DNA of 7,374 nucleotides. It comes from an uncultured Eubacteriales bacterium. Its GTDB lineage: Bacteria > Bacillota > Clostridia > Christensenellales > Aristaeellaceae. This document shows, one piece after another, positions 1 through 6,351 of this stretch. A program made the translations under genes and the position numbers. Where the stretch lies: contig CADBNX010000344.1 in assembly GCA_902796115.1 (NCBI GenBank), positions 1 to 7,374 on the forward strand, in the 5' to 3' direction. How positions within the stretch are numbered: the stretch's first letter is position 1; each line of letters starts with the position of its first letter. The notes beneath the pieces were generated by a model. It saw nothing but the letters and a program-made list of their open reading frames with translations. It ran no database searches and was not told where the DNA came from.

Positions 1-200
1 AGCATCATAAACATATTCGGATTGCTGGTTGCCTGTTCCTCTATGAAAGGATCGTCAATGAGTACATACTTTTTGTCGGGAAACAGCTCTTTTATCATTT
101 TTGTTTTCCCGGTTTGCCTCGCTCCGGTAATGAGAATGCTTTTGAATGTTTTGTCAGAATGCAAGACAACATCTTCAATGGCCCTTTTGATGTAATCCAT
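1..200 (-). CDS. ATP-binding protein, AAA / DUF4143 family (COG1373-like), 5' part only
   Basis: This is the first 66 codons of a gene that runs off the window's left edge. The N-terminus (MDYIKRAIEDVV...) is followed by a hydrophobic strand (SILITG) and a Walker A loop GARQTGKT at residues 26-33. Next come a short linker, the strand YVLIDD (about 45-50) and the segment PFIEEQATSNPNMF. This order is characteristic of the roughly 400-residue ATPases of the AAA_14/DUF4143 group, which are common in gut Clostridia and Bacteroidetes. The family's cellular role is not established, so no function is claimed beyond ATP binding. The ATG at 200-198 is preceded by a purine-rich ribosome binding site (AGAGAGGG, 6 bases upstream). 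The gene is more AT-rich than the mutS-to-MATE block and has its own candidate promoter, so it is probably an independent accessory gene. Walker B and the C-terminal DUF4143 domain lie outside the window, so the gene's intactness cannot be judged. Confidence 0.85.
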   Translation of the reverse strand, partial: MDYIKRAIEDVVLHSDKTFKSILITGARQTGKTKMIKELFPDKKYVLIDDPFIEEQATSNPNMFMM

Positions 201-217
201 TTCAAGCCCTCTCTTTC

Positions 218-245
218 GACAAATCTGGGATCGAATCCTGGATTT
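218..245. repeat. 28-base repeat, copy 1 (downstream of the promoter)
   Basis: The 28 bases are identical to those at 292-319. The inner 25 bases (221-245) form an inverted repeat. The ends AAATC/GATTT and the core GGAT-CGA-ATCC pair, giving an 11-pair stem and a 3-base loop if read as + strand RNA, including two G-U pairs. On the minus strand those two pairs become A/C mismatches. The copy starts at about the predicted start site of the ATPase transcript and ends 17 bases before the start codon, a position where a bound repressor or a leader hairpin could act. It may equally be a product of a 74-base duplication. Confidence 0.8.
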
Positions 246-251
246 GCCATC

Positions 252-280
252 ATTATAATATCGTGAAGAGAAAAGCACAA
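252..280 (-). promoter_or_regulatory. Candidate sigma-A promoter of the ATPase gene
   Basis: On the minus strand a perfect -10 hexamer TATAAT (257-252) lies 17 bases downstream of TTGTGC (280-275), a weak -35 that matches the consensus only in its TTG. Transcription would start near position 245, giving a leader of about 45 bases before the ATG at 200. The element sits in the 46-base space between two identical 28-base repeats: one begins at about the predicted start site, the other lies just upstream of the -35. This is a prediction from hexamers and spacing only. Confidence 0.55.
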
Positions 281-291
281 GAGAAAATGTT

Positions 292-319
292 GACAAATCT
301 GGGATCGAATCCTGGATTT
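292..319. repeat. 28-base repeat, copy 2 (upstream of the promoter)
   Basis: An exact second copy of the repeat at 218-245, in the same orientation and 74 bases away. Its hairpin part is 295-319. It lies 11 bases upstream of the -35 hexamer of the candidate ATPase promoter. The identity stops abruptly at both ends and the sequence between the copies is not repeated. That argues for two separate copies of a defined element, or for preservation of the repeat alone after an older duplication. Confidence 0.8.
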
Positions 320-402
320 ATCAGACAATCCGTATATCTTATTATGCTTAATGAGGCATTATTGTATGACACCCATCGTGTCTAATTACACTAAACTTTA
401 TT

Positions 403-437
403 CCGAAATCTGACGATATTTTTAAACGTGATTTCGG
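403..437. repeat. Inverted repeat CCGAAATC ... GATTTCGG
   Basis: The 8-base arms at 403-410 and 430-437 are perfectly complementary. Three further inner pairs (ACG 413-415 with CGT 427-429) form after a 2-base bulge, leaving an 11-base AT-rich loop. No T-run follows on either strand, so it is not a typical intrinsic terminator. It could be a protein binding site or an incidental hairpin. Confidence 0.45.
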
Positions 438-440
438 TCA

Positions 441-461
441 TCCTGCTAATTTCCTGCTAAT
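441..461. repeat. Tandem direct repeat TCCTGCTAAT x2
   Basis: TCCTGCTAAT occurs at 441-450 and again at 452-461, giving an 11-base period, about one helical turn. Such spacing would suit a protein binding side by side on one face of the DNA, but two copies of a 10-mer can also arise by slippage. No gene or promoter is clearly linked to it. Confidence 0.5.
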
Positions 462-632
462 CGCACCGGGGTAAAAGAGGGGTTTTTCGGAGGAAATGCG
501 AACGTCCGGAAATCGTTAGAAACCCGGTAAAATCAAGCACTTGCGGCACATCGGAGGGCAGCGGAGGCGAACACTTTTTTCGTTTTCTGAGCGGCAGACC
601 ATGGGTTCGAAACCAGTTGGGGACGTCAAAAT

Positions 633-690
633 GCCGGACTTTGAAGGCAGACAGCTGTTTCGGCCTGCCGTTGACAAAGTCCGGCGTTTT
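633..690. terminator. Stem-loop terminator downstream of the MATE gene, possibly bidirectional
   Basis: The arms GCCGGACTTTG (633-643) and CAAAGTCCGGC (675-685) are perfectly complementary over 11 bases. Inside them a second stem GGCAG (646-650) pairs with CTGCC (665-669). The structure begins 20 bases beyond the MATE stop codon. For the minus-strand transcript the stem is followed by only a short run, ATTTTG. For the plus strand it is followed by GTTTTTCTTTTC, the better terminator tail. It therefore probably ends MATE transcription but would work at least as well on a plus-strand transcript. Confidence 0.65.
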
Positions 691-705
691 TCTTTTCAGT
701 GGCCT

Positions 706-2067
706 TCACCGATCCGCGGGGTGACGGCGATTGATCCAGCTGCCTTTTTTGTAATAGATCAGCAGCGCTGCACTCGTGATGATCCAGGATACCGTATAGG
801 AGAGACACAGGGAACTGAGTGTGCCGAAGTAAGCGAACACCGTCATGATCCAGACAACCCGGAACAGACAGATCCCGACTCCGGTGATTACCACGGGATA
901 GAATGCGTCGCCTGCGCCTCTCAGGACGGCTGACAGGACTTCCACCAGGACCCAGGTAAAATAGAAGGGTACGAAAAAAAACATGATCCGGCGGGTGGTC
1001 TCGACGACCGCTTCATCCGGCGTCAGGAGCCGCAGAAAAGGAACTGCCGCAAGCATCAGTACCCCGCTGAAGAACGCGGTGATCACAAAATGCATGATCA
1101 GTCCCTGTTTGACGCATTGACGGACCCGGTCAGTCCTGCCGGCTCCGTAATTCTGCGCAATGAAACTGGTGATGGCGGCACCGATGGCGCTGCTGACAGC
1201 CCAGTAGAACCCGTCCGTCTTCCCGCTCATAGCCCAGGATGCCACGACCAGCGTTCCAAGAGAATTGACTGCGATCTGAATGATCATGTTGGAGATACTG
1301 TACATGGAGGATTGCAGACCGGCAGGGATCCCAAGCCTCAGCATATCGGCCAGGTAAGTCCCTTTGATCCCCATGTCCCGGAAAGTCAGTCTGTAATCCT
1401 GTCCCCTGCGGGCCAGCAGGCCGGTCAGCAATGCCGTGTTTACTGCCTGAGCGGCCACCGTGGCGATGGCTACACCTTCGATGCCCCAGCCGAATACGAT
1501 CACAAACAGCGCGTCTGCCGCGATATTCAATACACAGCCGACGACCATATACAGGAACGGATGCAGTGAATCTCCCAGCGCACGCAGGATGCTTGATTCC
1601 ATGTTCAGGACCATCAGGAAGGGAACACCCAGAAAATAGATTCGAAGATACAGTACGGCGCCTTCCATCGTTTCCTCCGGCGTATGGAGCAGCCTGAGCA
1701 GAACGGGTGAGGCGGCGATGCCCGCCAGCATCAGTCCGACTCCGCATAACCCCATGACAGTGACGGAGGTTCCGATGGCTTTGTTCAGTTCCTGTCTTCT
1801 GCCGGAACCGTAGATTTGGCCAATGAAGACGGATGAACCGGCTGTCATCGCAACAAAGAAGCCGACCAGTACGCTGATGATCTGGGCTGAACTTCCGCCG
1901 ACAGCCGCCAGCGCGTTCGTTCCGACGAAACGCCCGACAATCAGTCCGTCCACCGCGTTATACAGCTGCTGGATGATTGTTCCCGCGGCAACCGGCAGGA
2001 AGAAGACCAGCAGTTTCCGCCAGACACTGCCTTCCGTCAGGTCTGCGTTCATTTTCGTATGCTTCAT
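706..2067 (-). CDS. MATE family multidrug/small-molecule efflux transporter
   Basis: A 453-residue inner-membrane protein, the usual length for the MATE family of ion-coupled antiporters, which export cationic drugs, dyes or metabolites. The N-terminus (MNADLTEGSVWRKLLVFFLP) and helix 1-2 region (YNAVDGLIVGRFVGTNALAAVG, residues 36-57) are typical. About twelve hydrophobic segments follow in two homologous halves, each marked by the same loop signature: QIYGSGR at 84-90 and QNYGAGR at 305-311. The chosen start is the ATG at 2067. Another ATG five codons later is possible, and an upstream GTG at 2241 would add 58 hydrophilic residues that fit no family feature. The ribosome binding site before 2067 is weak. 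The substrate cannot be inferred. A 198-base gap separates the gene from the ynbB-like gene; it may have its own promoter, though none is convincing. Confidence 0.93.
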   Translation of the reverse strand: MKHTKMNADLTEGSVWRKLLVFFLPVAAGTIIQQLYNAVDGLIVGRFVGTNALAAVGGSSAQIISVLVGFFVAMTAGSSVFIGQIYGSGRRQELNKAIGTSVTVMGLCGVGLMLAGIAASPVLLRLLHTPEETMEGAVLYLRIYFLGVPFLMVLNMESSILRALGDSLHPFLYMVVGCVLNIAADALFVIVFGWGIEGVAIATVAAQAVNTALLTGLLARRGQDYRLTFRDMGIKGTYLADMLRLGIPAGLQSSMYSISNMIIQIAVNSLGTLVVASWAMSGKTDGFYWAVSSAIGAAITSFIAQNYGAGRTDRVRQCVKQGLIMHFVITAFFSGVLMLAAVPFLRLLTPDEAVVETTRRIMFFFVPFYFTWVLVEVLSAVLRGAGDAFYPVVITGVGICLFRVVWIMTVFAYFGTLSSLCLSYTVSWIITSAALLIYYKKGSWINRRHPADR

Positions 2068-2159
2068 TCTAACACCATCGTACGGAAATTCCGCCGCAGC
2101 CCGAATCGTGTTTTTGACGTTCGGCTGCACTTTGTTGCTGTATATCGGTTCACGTGTGT

Positions 2160-2243
2160 TTACGGTTCTTTCCTGCTCCGGATCATATCGATACGAATGG
2201 GTGATGCTCTTTTGATGCCGATGGATCCGGCAATACCGCACAT
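2160..2243 (-). pseudogene. 27-codon frame with a class II glutamine amidotransferase-like N-terminus; possible gene remnant
   Basis: This short frame starts at the ATG at 2243, only 22 bases after the ynbB-like stop codon, with a GGGGA element about 7 bases upstream. It ends at a TAA (2162-2160). Its first residues, MCGIAGSIG, match the N-terminal signature of class II glutamine amidotransferases (asparagine synthetase and GlmS types), in which Cys2 becomes the catalytic N-terminal nucleophile. The later segment IDMIRSRKEP loosely recalls the region before the HRGPDG motif of asparagine synthetases, but HRGPDG is absent. Only about 90 bases remain before the MATE start, and the other frames show no continuation, so no working enzyme can be encoded here. 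It may be a decayed gene start, a small peptide gene or chance. A hairpin (CGTGAT 2254-2259 with ATCACG 2265-2270) lies just upstream and spans the preceding stop codon. Confidence 0.35.
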
Positions 2244-2265
2244 ACGCTTTCCCCGTGATCAGGAA

Positions 2266-3501
2266 TCACGCTTCGATTGCGCCGAGGATGCTTTTCAGCG
2301 CGATTTTTCCGTGCGCATAGGTCAGCGCGCCCTGCTGATATACGATAAAGGGATCGCGCATCGGTCCGTCGGCGCTCAGTTCGACGGAAGCGCCGGATAC
2401 AAAGGTACCGGCCGCCATGATCACCTGATCTTCGTATCCGGGCATATCCCAGGGTTCGGGGACGGCAAACGCGTCAACCGGAGATACAGACTGGATCGCG
2501 CGGCAGTAGGAAATCAGCTTTTCGCGGGAATGCAGCTTGACTGCCTGGATGATGTCCGAACGATCCGCGTCGTACGCGGGAGACGTTTCCATTCCGATCA
2601 GGGAGAAAACGGCCGCGGTCAGCGCCGCTGTTTTCAGTGCCTGGCATACGGTGTGAGGTGCCATAAACAATCCCTGGTAAAAAGGCCGGTAGCTTGCTGC
2701 ATAGCTGCCCTCTTCTGCGCCGATGCCGGGGGCGGTCAGGCGGGCGGAGATACGGTCAATGGAGGCTTTGTCCCCGCACAGATAGCCTCCAGTGGGCGCA
2801 AGACCGCCTCCGATGTTTTTGATCAGACTGCCGACCGCGATATGGGCTCCGTAGTGGGTCGGTTCTTTCGGCTGGGTGAATTCGCCGTAGCAGTTATCAC
2901 AGATGATCGTGATGTCCGGGCGCTGATTCCGGATGGCCGCAATGGTTTCCGCCATGTTCTGCGGCAGGATGGAGGCACGCCAGTCATAACCGCGGCTGCG
3001 CTGAAACAGCACGGCGCGGGTTTCGGGACGGATCAGACGGAGGATTTGCGCGGTGTCCGGCTGTCCGTCCGGGGTGAGCTCCGCCTGTGAATAAGTGACG
3101 TTCATTTCTTTCAGGCTTCCCGGGGCGCTGCCTTCGATCCCGATGACGGTTCGCATGGTGTCGTAGGGCGTGCCGGTGCAGGACAGAAGATGGTCGCCCG
3201 GACGCAGGATCCCGAATAAAGCCAGCGCCAGGGCCGCGGTGCCGCTGACGATATGCGGACGCACCAGGGCCGCTTCCGTCCCGAAGAGGGAAGCGTAGAT
3301 CCTTTCAAGCGTATCCCTGCCAACGTCATCATAACCGTATCCGTTTGTGGCGGAAAAATGGCGCTGAGCCACCTCAAAACGTCGGTAGGCGTCGAGCACG
3401 CGCCGGGTGTTTTCTTCCTCGATGCGCTCAAAACGGCTGAAAACGGGGCCGCAAAGCGTTTCCGCCTGCGCAAGCAGCAAATTGATTTTTTCGGTGTTCA
3501 T
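2266..3501 (-). CDS. ynbB: Methionine gamma-lyase family protein (aluminum resistance protein/YnbB-like PLP enzyme)
   Basis: A 411-residue cytosolic fold-type I pyridoxal-phosphate enzyme of the Met_gamma_lyase family (PF06838-like), the usual length. Visible landmarks are the N-terminal segment SATNGYGYDDVGRDTLE (50-66), RPHIVSGTAALALAL (81-95) around the cofactor phosphate site, and CDNCYGEF (201-208), whose Asp202 should contact the pyridine nitrogen. GSLIKNIGGGLAPTGGY (224-240) follows, with Lys228 the likely Schiff-base lysine. The family is named after methionine gamma-lyase and an old aluminum-resistance report; its true substrate is uncertain. The ATG at 3501 overlaps the miaA stop by 4 bases (ATGA) and has AAAGGA about 7 bases upstream, so it is translationally coupled to miaA. 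In many Firmicutes hfq lies between these two genes; here there is no room for it. The symbol follows the Bacillus homologue. Confidence 0.93.
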   Translation of the reverse strand: MNTEKINLLLAQAETLCGPVFSRFERIEEENTRRVLDAYRRFEVAQRHFSATNGYGYDDVGRDTLERIYASLFGTEAALVRPHIVSGTAALALALFGILRPGDHLLSCTGTPYDTMRTVIGIEGSAPGSLKEMNVTYSQAELTPDGQPDTAQILRLIRPETRAVLFQRSRGYDWRASILPQNMAETIAAIRNQRPDITIICDNCYGEFTQPKEPTHYGAHIAVGSLIKNIGGGLAPTGGYLCGDKASIDRISARLTAPGIGAEEGSYAASYRPFYQGLFMAPHTVCQALKTAALTAAVFSLIGMETSPAYDADRSDIIQAVKLHSREKLISYCRAIQSVSPVDAFAVPEPWDMPGYEDQVIMAAGTFVSGASVELSADGPMRDPFIVYQQGALTYAHGKIALKSILGAIEA

Positions 3502-4415
3502 GGGTTTTCCTTTCTTTCGTTCCGGATCAGCGTCAGGATTCTGCGCGTCAGGTTTTCAGGCGTATCCATCGGAAGCCAGGTGATCCTCTCATCTCTCCGG
3601 AACCAGGTCAGCTGACGTTTGGCGTAGCGGCGGGTGGAGAGCTTGATTCTGAATATTCCTTCCTCGCGCGGGATGAGTCCGTCGAAAACGTCATACCACT
3701 CCTTGTAACCGATTCCCTGAATGGCCTGGCAGTCCTTCGGGATTCCGCGCTCATAAAGTCCGCGCACTTCCGCTTCCAGTCCGTCGCGCACCATATCATC
3801 CACCCGCCGGCTGATCCGTTCATACAGAAGGGGCCGCGGCACGTCCGCCGCAAACAGGTGGAAGCGGTACGGGCTTTCGGTATGGGTGTCACGCTGCGCG
3901 GAAAGCGGGAGTCCTGTCAGGCGGATGATTTCAAGCGCACGCACGATCCGCTTCAGATCGTTCGGATGAATTTTCGCGGCAGCGGCGGGATCGGCTTTTG
4001 CAAGCAGACGGTGAAGCGCTGCGGAACCGTTGCGAGCGGCGTATTCGCGGAATTCTGCCCGCAGCGATTCGTCGCTTCCGACATGTCCCAGGGTCCGATT
4101 CTCGTCCAGCGCGCTCAGATAAAGACCGGTACCGCCGGTCAGGATCGGACAGGGTACGGATACGATCAGCTTTCGCGCAAGCTCCGCCCATTCCGCGACG
4201 GAAAACGGTTCGTCCGGTTCCTTCAGATCCAGCAGATGATGCGGTACGCGCCTGCGTTCATCCGCCGTCGCCTTCGCGGTGCCGATATCCATGCCGCGGT
4301 AAACCTGCATGGAATCCATGCAGAGGATTTCTCCCGAAAGGGCTTCCGCAAGACAAAGGGAGAGCTCGGTTTTCCCGCTGGCGGTTGGCCCGACGATCCC
4401 GTACACATCCGTCAT
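3498..4415 (-). CDS. miaA: tRNA dimethylallyltransferase MiaA
   Basis: A 305-residue enzyme that transfers the dimethylallyl group from DMAPP to N6 of A37 in tRNAs reading codons that begin with U, the first step towards ms2i6A. It shows the P-loop GPTASGKT (9-16), DSMQVYRGMDIGTAK (34-48) with the catalytic Asp of the DSMQVY motif, PHHLLD (58-63), GGTGLYL (94-100) at the substrate channel, HPNDLKRIVRALEI (150-163), QAIQGIGYKE (230-239) and RYAKRQLTWFR (263-273). Length and all motifs are intact. The ATG at 4415 overlaps the mutL stop (ATGA), and the gene's own stop overlaps the next start, so it sits mid-operon with coupled translation on both sides. Pairing with mutS-mutL is a common bacterial arrangement. 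Confidence 0.98.
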   Translation of the reverse strand: MTDVYGIVGPTASGKTELSLCLAEALSGEILCMDSMQVYRGMDIGTAKATADERRRVPHHLLDLKEPDEPFSVAEWAELARKLIVSVPCPILTGGTGLYLSALDENRTLGHVGSDESLRAEFREYAARNGSAALHRLLAKADPAAAAKIHPNDLKRIVRALEIIRLTGLPLSAQRDTHTESPYRFHLFAADVPRPLLYERISRRVDDMVRDGLEAEVRGLYERGIPKDCQAIQGIGYKEWYDVFDGLIPREEGIFRIKLSTRRYAKRQLTWFRRDERITWLPMDTPENLTRRILTLIRNERKENP

Positions 4416-6343
4416 GATTCGCCGCGCTCCTGAATGCGTTTGAAACGTTTTTCGATATCCGCACGGCTCAGTTCGATCATGAGGGGACGGCCGTGCGGGC
4501 AGGTGAGACGGATGTCGTCGCGAAGCATCCGCGTGACCAGCTCCTGCAGCGCGTCCGGGGGAAGCTTTTCTCCGCCTTTGACGGCGTGCTTGCAGGAGAG
4601 CTGGATGATGCGCTGCACGCGCTCAAGCCCCGAGATCGAGCCGCGGCTTGACAGCTCATCCAACGCCTCCCGGAAGCACTTCGCCGCCTGGGGTTCTCCC
4701 AGGATCAGCGGCAGAGACAGAAGACGGACTGTTCTTTCACCGAACAGCTCGGTATCAAAGCCGGCTTCTTTCAGCGCCTGTACGTTTTCGGTATAAACCG
4801 TGAATTCCGAATGGGTAAGCTCCAGAATGATCGGCACCAGCAGCGGCTGGCACGCATTTTCCGCGGACTGTGCCATGAATTTTTCATACAGCAGCCGCTC
4901 GTGGATCGCGTGCTGATCGCACAGCAGCAGCCGGCTGCCGTATTCGAGAAGGATATAGGTATCAAACGCGGTTCCGATCATTTTCACAGGATCCGTTTCC
5001 GGCAGCGGCAGCTGCGTGTTTTCAGCGGCAGGCTCCGCTTCCTTTTCCGCCGTATCCGGTTTGGCAGCGGGAAACGTGTTCACGATCGGCGCGGTAAACA
5101 GCGCGGGTTTGTCGTGAAGGACGGCGGCCGGCTGACGCGTTGCTGCGGGAGCAAAGGAATTGACGGGCGCGGAGGGACGGGACGGAGGGATGACGCCGAT
5201 CGGAGACGGCGCGGTTTTTTCCGGCTCCTCCGGCACCCTTTCCGCGGCGGACGGCTGAGCTGGCGTGCCTTGGATTCTCTCTACCGAAACGGGAAGCTGG
5301 ACCGGTCTCTCTTCCGGAAGCAGGGCGGGAATACGTTCTTCCCGGCGCATATCCTGATGAAGGCAGTCCGCGATCAGATTGCATACCGCTTCCCGAACTG
5401 CCGCTTCGTTGGTGAAGCGCACTTCCCACTTGTTCGGATGCACATTGACGTCCACGCTGTCATAGGGAAGGGTGAGATGCAGCACACAGATCGGAAACCG
5501 TCCGATGGTAACCAGCTGACGGCACGCGTCTTCTACGGCTGCTGAGAGAAGATTGCTTTTCATGACGCGCTGATTCAGGAAAAAGAACTCCTTGGAACGG
5601 TTTCCGCGGGCCGCGTCACCCGTCCCGACCATTCCGGACAGGCATAATCCGCCTTCCGTTCCCTGAACGGCCGTCATCTGGCGGAGTGCGCCGAGCCCGA
5701 ACACGGCGAGGCAGGCGTTTTTCAGCACGCCGTCTCCCGACGAAAAATAAACGGTTTTGCCGTCCGCGATGAAACGGAAGGAAATATCGGGGCGCGACAG
5801 GATGAGTCTCTCCATCAGGTCGCTGACGGCCGCGGTTTCGAACGATGCCTTTTTCAGGAATTTTCGTCTGACCGGCGCGTTGAAGAACAGGTCGCGAACG
5901 GTGAAGGAAGTTCCCTCCGGACAGCCTGTTTCCTCAACGGAGATCATCTGACCGCCTTCATTGACCGCGCGGATACCGCTTTCCTCGTTCCGGCGGCGGG
6001 TGAGACAGGTGACTTTTGACACCGCCGCGATGGAAGCGAGCGCTTCACCGCGAAAACCGAGCGAACGAACGCCCCAAAGATCTTCCGCGTTTCGGATTTT
6101 GCTGGTGGCATGACGGGCAAAAGCCATCGCGATATCCTCACGCGGGATCCCCTGCCCGTTATCCGTTACGCGGAAGCTTGTCAGCCCTCCGTCGCGCAGA
6201 TCCACCGCGATACTGCTGGCGCCCGCGTCGATGCTGTTTTCCACCAGTTCCTTGATGGCGGAAGCCGGACGCTCCACAACCTCGCCTGCCGCAATCTGCC
6301 CGATCACCTCGGGCGGAAGCGGACGAATGATTCCGCCTGCCAT
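4412..6343 (-). CDS. mutL: DNA mismatch repair protein MutL (endonuclease-type)
   Basis: A 643-residue mismatch-repair protein that couples MutS mismatch recognition to strand incision. The N-terminal GHKL ATPase domain shows ELVENSIDAGAS (32-43, catalytic Glu and Mg-binding Asn), DNGQGIP (61-67), FARHATSK (75-82), LGFRGEALASI (95-105), GTSFTVRDLFFNAPVRRKF (144-162) and VNVHPNKWEVRF (299-310). A Pro/Ala-rich linker covers about 335-450. The C-terminal dimerisation domain carries the nicking-site motifs DQHAIHERLLYE (476-487), SCKHAVK (583-589) and CPHGRP (615-620). It also has QPLLVP (499-504), which fits the beta-clamp binding motif QxxLxP. The protein should therefore nick DNA itself, as expected in bacteria lacking MutH. 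The ATG at 6343 follows an AGGAGG-type ribosome binding site that overlaps the mutS stop. Confidence 0.98.
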   Translation of the reverse strand: MAGGIIRPLPPEVIGQIAAGEVVERPASAIKELVENSIDAGASSIAVDLRDGGLTSFRVTDNGQGIPREDIAMAFARHATSKIRNAEDLWGVRSLGFRGEALASIAAVSKVTCLTRRRNEESGIRAVNEGGQMISVEETGCPEGTSFTVRDLFFNAPVRRKFLKKASFETAAVSDLMERLILSRPDISFRFIADGKTVYFSSGDGVLKNACLAVFGLGALRQMTAVQGTEGGLCLSGMVGTGDAARGNRSKEFFFLNQRVMKSNLLSAAVEDACRQLVTIGRFPICVLHLTLPYDSVDVNVHPNKWEVRFTNEAAVREAVCNLIADCLHQDMRREERIPALLPEERPVQLPVSVERIQGTPAQPSAAERVPEEPEKTAPSPIGVIPPSRPSAPVNSFAPAATRQPAAVLHDKPALFTAPIVNTFPAAKPDTAEKEAEPAAENTQLPLPETDPVKMIGTAFDTYILLEYGSRLLLCDQHAIHERLLYEKFMAQSAENACQPLLVPIILELTHSEFTVYTENVQALKEAGFDTELFGERTVRLLSLPLILGEPQAAKCFREALDELSSRGSISGLERVQRIIQLSCKHAVKGGEKLPPDALQELVTRMLRDDIRLTCPHGRPLMIELSRADIEKRFKRIQERGES

Positions 6344-6351
6344 GCATCCTC

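Larger units (their letters stand above)
201..705. other. Intergenic region without a convincing gene
   Basis: These 505 bases separate the MATE gene from the ATPase gene, and no reading frame in them is supported by length, start site or recognisable protein sequence. They hold the ATPase ribosome binding site and promoter, two 28-base repeats, small inverted repeats at 350-360 (AATG-AGG-CATT) and 368-382 (GACAC-CCATC-GTGTC), a longer one at 403-437, a tandem 10-base repeat at 441-461, a near-palindrome at 602-615 (TGGGTTCGAAACCA) and the stem-loop at 633-685. The part from about 250 to 460 is clearly more AT-rich than the genes to its right. A small RNA or the remnant of an inserted element cannot be excluded, but neither is demonstrated. 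Confidence 0.6.

Noticed and set aside
290..295. Plus-strand -35 hexamer TTGACA
   Set aside because: No acceptable -10 hexamer lies 16-18 bases downstream; it arises from the edge of repeat copy 2.
218..319. CRISPR array or tRNA gene
   Set aside because: There are only two repeat copies, the 46-base spacing is long for CRISPR and no cas gene is seen. The T-arm-like core (ATCGAAT loop) lacks the canonical TTC, and no acceptor, D or anticodon arms can be built upstream.
95..328. A minus-strand frame of 77 codons overlapping the ATPase start
   Set aside because: It reads through both 28-base repeats and runs out of frame across the ATPase coding region, which has a strong Walker A motif in its own frame.
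492..519. Tiny plus-strand frame with GGAGG just before an ATG (MRTSGNR)
   Set aside because: It has seven codons only, the spacing from GGAGG to the ATG is too short, and there is no context to support it.
541..933. A plus-strand frame of 130 codons overlapping the MATE gene end
   Set aside because: It starts at TTG, reads through the terminator stem-loop and mostly lies opposite the MATE coding sequence; the peptide resembles nothing known.
2068..2241. A 58-residue N-terminal extension of the MATE protein from a GTG at 2241
   Set aside because: The extension is hydrophilic, has no family counterpart, starts with GTG, and the MATE fold begins normally just after the ATG at 2067.
2059..3090. 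A long plus-strand reading frame (343 codons) opposite the ynbB-like gene
   Set aside because: It lies antisense to a clearly recognised enzyme, has no recognisable protein features, and such shadows are common opposite GC-rich genes.
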